Assembly: GCF_000478885.1 (NCBI RefSeq)
Contig: NC_022567.1
Span: 1,426,001 to 1,490,000 of the forward strand
Direction: 5' to 3'
DNA: 64,000 nucleotides
DNA from: Adlercreutzia equolifaciens DSM 19450
GTDB taxonomy: Bacteria > Actinomycetota > Coriobacteriia > Coriobacteriales > Eggerthellaceae
Below are positions 61,750 through 64,000 of the stretch, in pieces (the first letter of the stretch is position 1; every line of letters starts with the position of its first letter). Made by a program: the position numbers and the translations under genes. The notes under the pieces are model-generated. The model saw only the letters and a list, made by a program, of their open reading frames with translations. It had not been told where the DNA came from and made no database searches.

Positions 61750-62319
61750 TTACGCGAGTTTCCTGAGCTTGACCCTCGTCGTCACCGTGGTGACTCGCCC
61801 GCCCCTGTCAGAGGCTTGGTCTCCTCTCACGTACAGACGCGCCTTCGTGTTTTCGCCGACGCCGAAGCTGGTTTCACTGTTAGCGATCAGCAGGCCAGTT
61901 ACTGATTTCTTCATGGTCTTTTTATTCAGGGAAAAATTGATACTAGAGACGCCTTTGACCGCATCCCCGCTGCTCGATATCTTGTCGCTGAGAATCATCC
62001 ACGATTGTTGCGTGTCCGGAAAACTCAATGACACGGCACATAATGCATACTGCTCGCTATCGGGAATTGGTATGTCGACGGATGCAGAGGTCTCTGCGCA
62101 TATCGCGTACACCCCGGGCTCGATCGGGTCGACCTGGTAATACTCGGTCTTGTTGTACTTGGCCGTGCAATCGAACTCGATGACGCGCAACCCGATGGAT
62201 GCCACCGAGTCGTCGAACCCAGCGATGTCCTGCGGCACGTGCATGTGGTCGGCCCTCGCGCTGGCCGCGCTCACGATTGCCGCGTCCCCTATGGACGCTG
62301 GTAGGCTACTCGGCTGCAT
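61750..62319 (-). CDS. Tail-fibre-like protein 1 (constitutively in frame)
   Basis: 189 residues. N-terminal collar MQPSSLPASIGDAAIVSAAS then ARADHMHVPQDIAGFDD, the A-x-x-x-H-x-H element common in phage fibres. The body is beta-rich, ending TRVKLRKLA. Strong ribosome site (AGGAGG) ahead of the ATG at 62319, overlapping the previous gene by 14 bases. It has the same collar as proteins 2 and 3 but no G tract. Confidence 0.78.
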   Translation of the reverse strand: MQPSSLPASIGDAAIVSAASARADHMHVPQDIAGFDDSVASIGLRVIEFDCTAKYNKTEYYQVDPIEPGVYAICAETSASVDIPIPDSEQYALCAVSLSFPDTQQSWMILSDKISSSGDAVKGVSSINFSLNKKTMKKSVTGLLIANSETSFGVGENTKARLYVRGDQASDRGGRVTTVTTRVKLRKLA

Positions 62320-63127
62320 CTGCCACCTCCTGCTCGTAGGTCTTCCAATCGGTCTGCCAGCCAGCGGGCTCTACGTCGGTGTAGCCGAGGTAGTAGCGGA
62401 GCTGGTCGGGGGTCAGTCGGGTCGGGTTCTCCAGGGCGTGGATTCGATTGCTCAGATATCCCGCCGTAGTCTCGTCGAGCGCCGAGGCGATTAGGCCGAT
62501 ATTCGCATCGACATACCTTCCAAGAGAGTCAACGGCTCTGAGCGCTTGGCGTCGAGCCTCGTCCACGACCGCAGACATATCGATATCCTCAAAAGGAGAG
62601 CAGTAGGGGCACACTGAGGTGCCGCGCTCGTCAGTTACGGTGCCGTCCTGGATAGATTCGGCACCACTTGGCATCGTGACGTATCCGAGTCGCAACTCGT
62701 GAACTGCACCCTCGATCACGGGATCATCGGGAGTGCTCCCGGAGGTCTCCGCAACTCTGACGAAGATTCCTCTGGCGTCGTCGTTGTCGTCAAGACGCAG
62801 CATAACCGCATAGGTTACTATCCCACGAGGCGGCTCTGAGCACAGAACAATGTCCATACCGCCGTCGTCGAAAACGCCGCCGATGCCACCGTCGATGATT
62901 CCGACGCCATGCGACACGTTCAACGTGTAGCCAGTTCCAACGGACAGCTTGAGATTGTCGGCGGGACTTGGCCATACGCCTGTCGTAAACATTTTATCAA
63001 GGGTTCTACGCAAAAGACGCGCGCCGACAGCCCTGTCGTATAGCGGATAGCCCTCGTCGTCATAATCGTCGTTGAAATCGGAATCAAACGGGAACGATTC
63101 CAGGAGCGCAACAGTTCCGTTTGCCAT
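62306..63127 (-). CDS. Phage baseplate/tail protein
   Basis: 273 residues. The N-terminus has ALLESFPFDSDFNDDYDDEG and YPLYDRAVGARLLRRTLDKM, followed by a beta-rich domain (LSVGTGYTLNVSHGVGIIDG) of the kind seen in distal-tail or upper-baseplate proteins. A helical C-terminal part precedes a short segment (TRLTPDQLRYYLGYTDVEP). AGAGAGG precedes the ATG. It probably attaches the fibres encoded next. No confident family name. Confidence 0.68.
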   Translation of the reverse strand: MANGTVALLESFPFDSDFNDDYDDEGYPLYDRAVGARLLRRTLDKMFTTGVWPSPADNLKLSVGTGYTLNVSHGVGIIDGGIGGVFDDGGMDIVLCSEPPRGIVTYAVMLRLDDNDDARGIFVRVAETSGSTPDDPVIEGAVHELRLGYVTMPSGAESIQDGTVTDERGTSVCPYCSPFEDIDMSAVVDEARRQALRAVDSLGRYVDANIGLIASALDETTAGYLSNRIHALENPTRLTPDQLRYYLGYTDVEPAGWQTDWKTYEQEVADAAE

Positions 63128-63147
63128 AGATCACCTCTCTTTCTCGC

Positions 63148-64000
63148 TCAAACGAGCGCATTTCTTTGCTCGTGAGTCAGCAATTCGTCTCCGATGATCG
63201 GTCTGATCTCGGCCTTGTCGGCATCGTAGGTCTCGTCGATGCCGACAATGACGGCCTCGCTAGAAAGTCCCAATGCGTTGACGGCCATATCGACCCTATC
63301 GCCCAGATCCCATCTTTCCATGTAGTCTTCGGGGCTGAGGGTACCTGTATCGAAGTTGACTACAGCACCATAGTTTGCCCTGAGATGGTCGATTCCTCGA
63401 TCTTCGAAAGTTGCGATGTAGCTCGCGTACTTTGCCTTGACGTCAGAAATCGATGGCATCTCGTCAACGACACCACGCGGCCATTCACCGTCGAAATCGG
63501 GCTTTTCATTGCGAATGTCCAGGTACACCTCGGAGTCGTTCAGCCCATCGGCCAGCCGCGCTATAACGTACCCACGCGAGTGCTTGTAACGAACCGCATA
63601 TCCCTTTAGGGCACCTGGATCGATTGGAGACGTGTAGTCGTTCTCAATCTTCGAGCGGGCATTCAGGACTGATTTCTCGTAGACAGAGACAACGTCTACC
63701 GGCTCTTCGAAATCATAGAGGACATAGCATGTATTTCGGTAGTTGGACGTGTCGATCGATGCGGAGTAGTCCCAGAGCGTTCCCCATTCGTCGGAGAACA
63801 CGGCCCACGGATTGAGCGACTGTGACTGCGTGCGGTCTACGCCCTTCCAAATCTCGAAAAGATAACTGTCCTGTTCGAAGTTGTACACGATTCGGCATGA
63901 AGCGTCGTCGGATTCCAACTCGGCGTAGACGAGATCGCCGAGGCGCTTGAGCGATGGGTTGATGGCACGTTTCGAGCACGCGAATATCGGCTCTGCGTAG
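63148..64000 (-). CDS. Phage Gp37-like virion protein (ReqiPepy6 type), 3' part
   Basis: The frame is open to the right edge, so the start is outside; 283 residues are visible. The C-terminal portion reads KYASYIATFEDRGIDHLRAN, then DTGTLSPEDYMERWDLGDRVD and VGIDETYDADKAEIRPIIGD, typical of siphovirus tail-tip/virion proteins named after ReqiPepy6 Gp37. It is expected to be a tail-associated structural protein upstream of the baseplate and fibre genes. Confidence 0.72.
   Translation of the reverse strand, partial: YAEPIFACSKRAINPSLKRLGDLVYAELESDDASCRIVYNFEQDSYLFEIWKGVDRTQSQSLNPWAVFSDEWGTLWDYSASIDTSNYRNTCYVLYDFEEPVDVVSVYEKSVLNARSKIENDYTSPIDPGALKGYAVRYKHSRGYVIARLADGLNDSEVYLDIRNEKPDFDGEWPRGVVDEMPSISDVKAKYASYIATFEDRGIDHLRANYGAVVNFDTGTLSPEDYMERWDLGDRVDMAVNALGLSSEAVIVGIDETYDADKAEIRPIIGDELLTHEQRNALV

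Larger units (their letters stand above)
58693..64000 (-). mobile_element. Prophage, tail-fibre and lysis end (continues past right edge)
   Basis: Collinear minus-strand run: Gp37-like virion protein, baseplate/tail protein, three tail-fibre-like proteins, a small tail-associated protein, CD1375-family protein, holin, amidase endolysin, terminator. Genes abut or overlap by a few bases, as in phage late operons. No integrase or capsid gene lies inside the window, so completeness cannot be judged. Confidence 0.88.

Overview
The window is GC-rich, gene-dense chromosome that fits an anaerobic gut actinobacterium of the Coriobacteriia, most likely Eggerthellaceae. The pointers are two LuxR-type regulators with a membrane N-terminus, a Tat-exported molybdopterin oxidoreductase with a TorD-like chaperone, ferredoxin-linked 2-oxoacid metabolism, and a T-box ahead of the ilv genes. 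The family assignment is inferred from gene content; no marker was searched against a database.

Layout. 1-3719 (minus): a cupin-HTH regulator, an acyl-CoA synthetase, a P-loop ATPase, a ferredoxin and the start of a 2-oxoacid:ferredoxin oxidoreductase, a set suited to activating and reductively carboxylating carboxylic acids. 4281-9992 (minus): rsmB, fmt, def, dnaG. 10119-14312: dgt, rnhA, a membrane LuxR regulator, tatA. 14575-20200: ilvD-ilvB-ilvN-ilvC behind a T-box and terminator. 20362-25540: a pseudo-C39 membrane protein, a gamma-carbonic-anhydrase-like protein, punA, prmC, prfA. 25663-32353: an accessory island, visibly less GC-rich, with a molybdoenzyme, FeS subunit, chaperone and divergent membrane LuxR regulator. 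32365-39515: an antiporter, trxA, trxB, a PanF-like symporter with its YhdT partner, thrS. 39682-47561: a zinc-ribbon protein, an Rpn-family fragment, valS, clpX, clpP, tig. 47826-58198: two tandem membrane paralogues, two paralogous MFS carriers, an amidohydrolase, a BglG-like regulator, sstT. After tRNA-Leu(TAG) at 58278-58363 comes the tail and lysis end of a prophage that runs off the right edge.

The strongest unexplained signals are these. (1) Three consecutive prophage tail-fibre-like genes share an N-terminal collar. Two of them have poly-G tracts (11 G and 9 G) just after the start codon that put the body out of frame. Ten Gs would restore both, which suggests slipped-strand phase variation of receptor-binding proteins. 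(2) Two ~125-nt intergenic elements, beside prfA and between trxA and trxB, have unrelated but fully paired helices around conserved loop sequences, as expected of a structured RNA family. (3) An AT-rich palindromic family built on GGAAAATGTGC fills two intergenic gaps. (4) A REP-like palindrome (CCGTAGGGGCGACC and its complement) is scattered between genes, and two copies sit in frame inside prmC.
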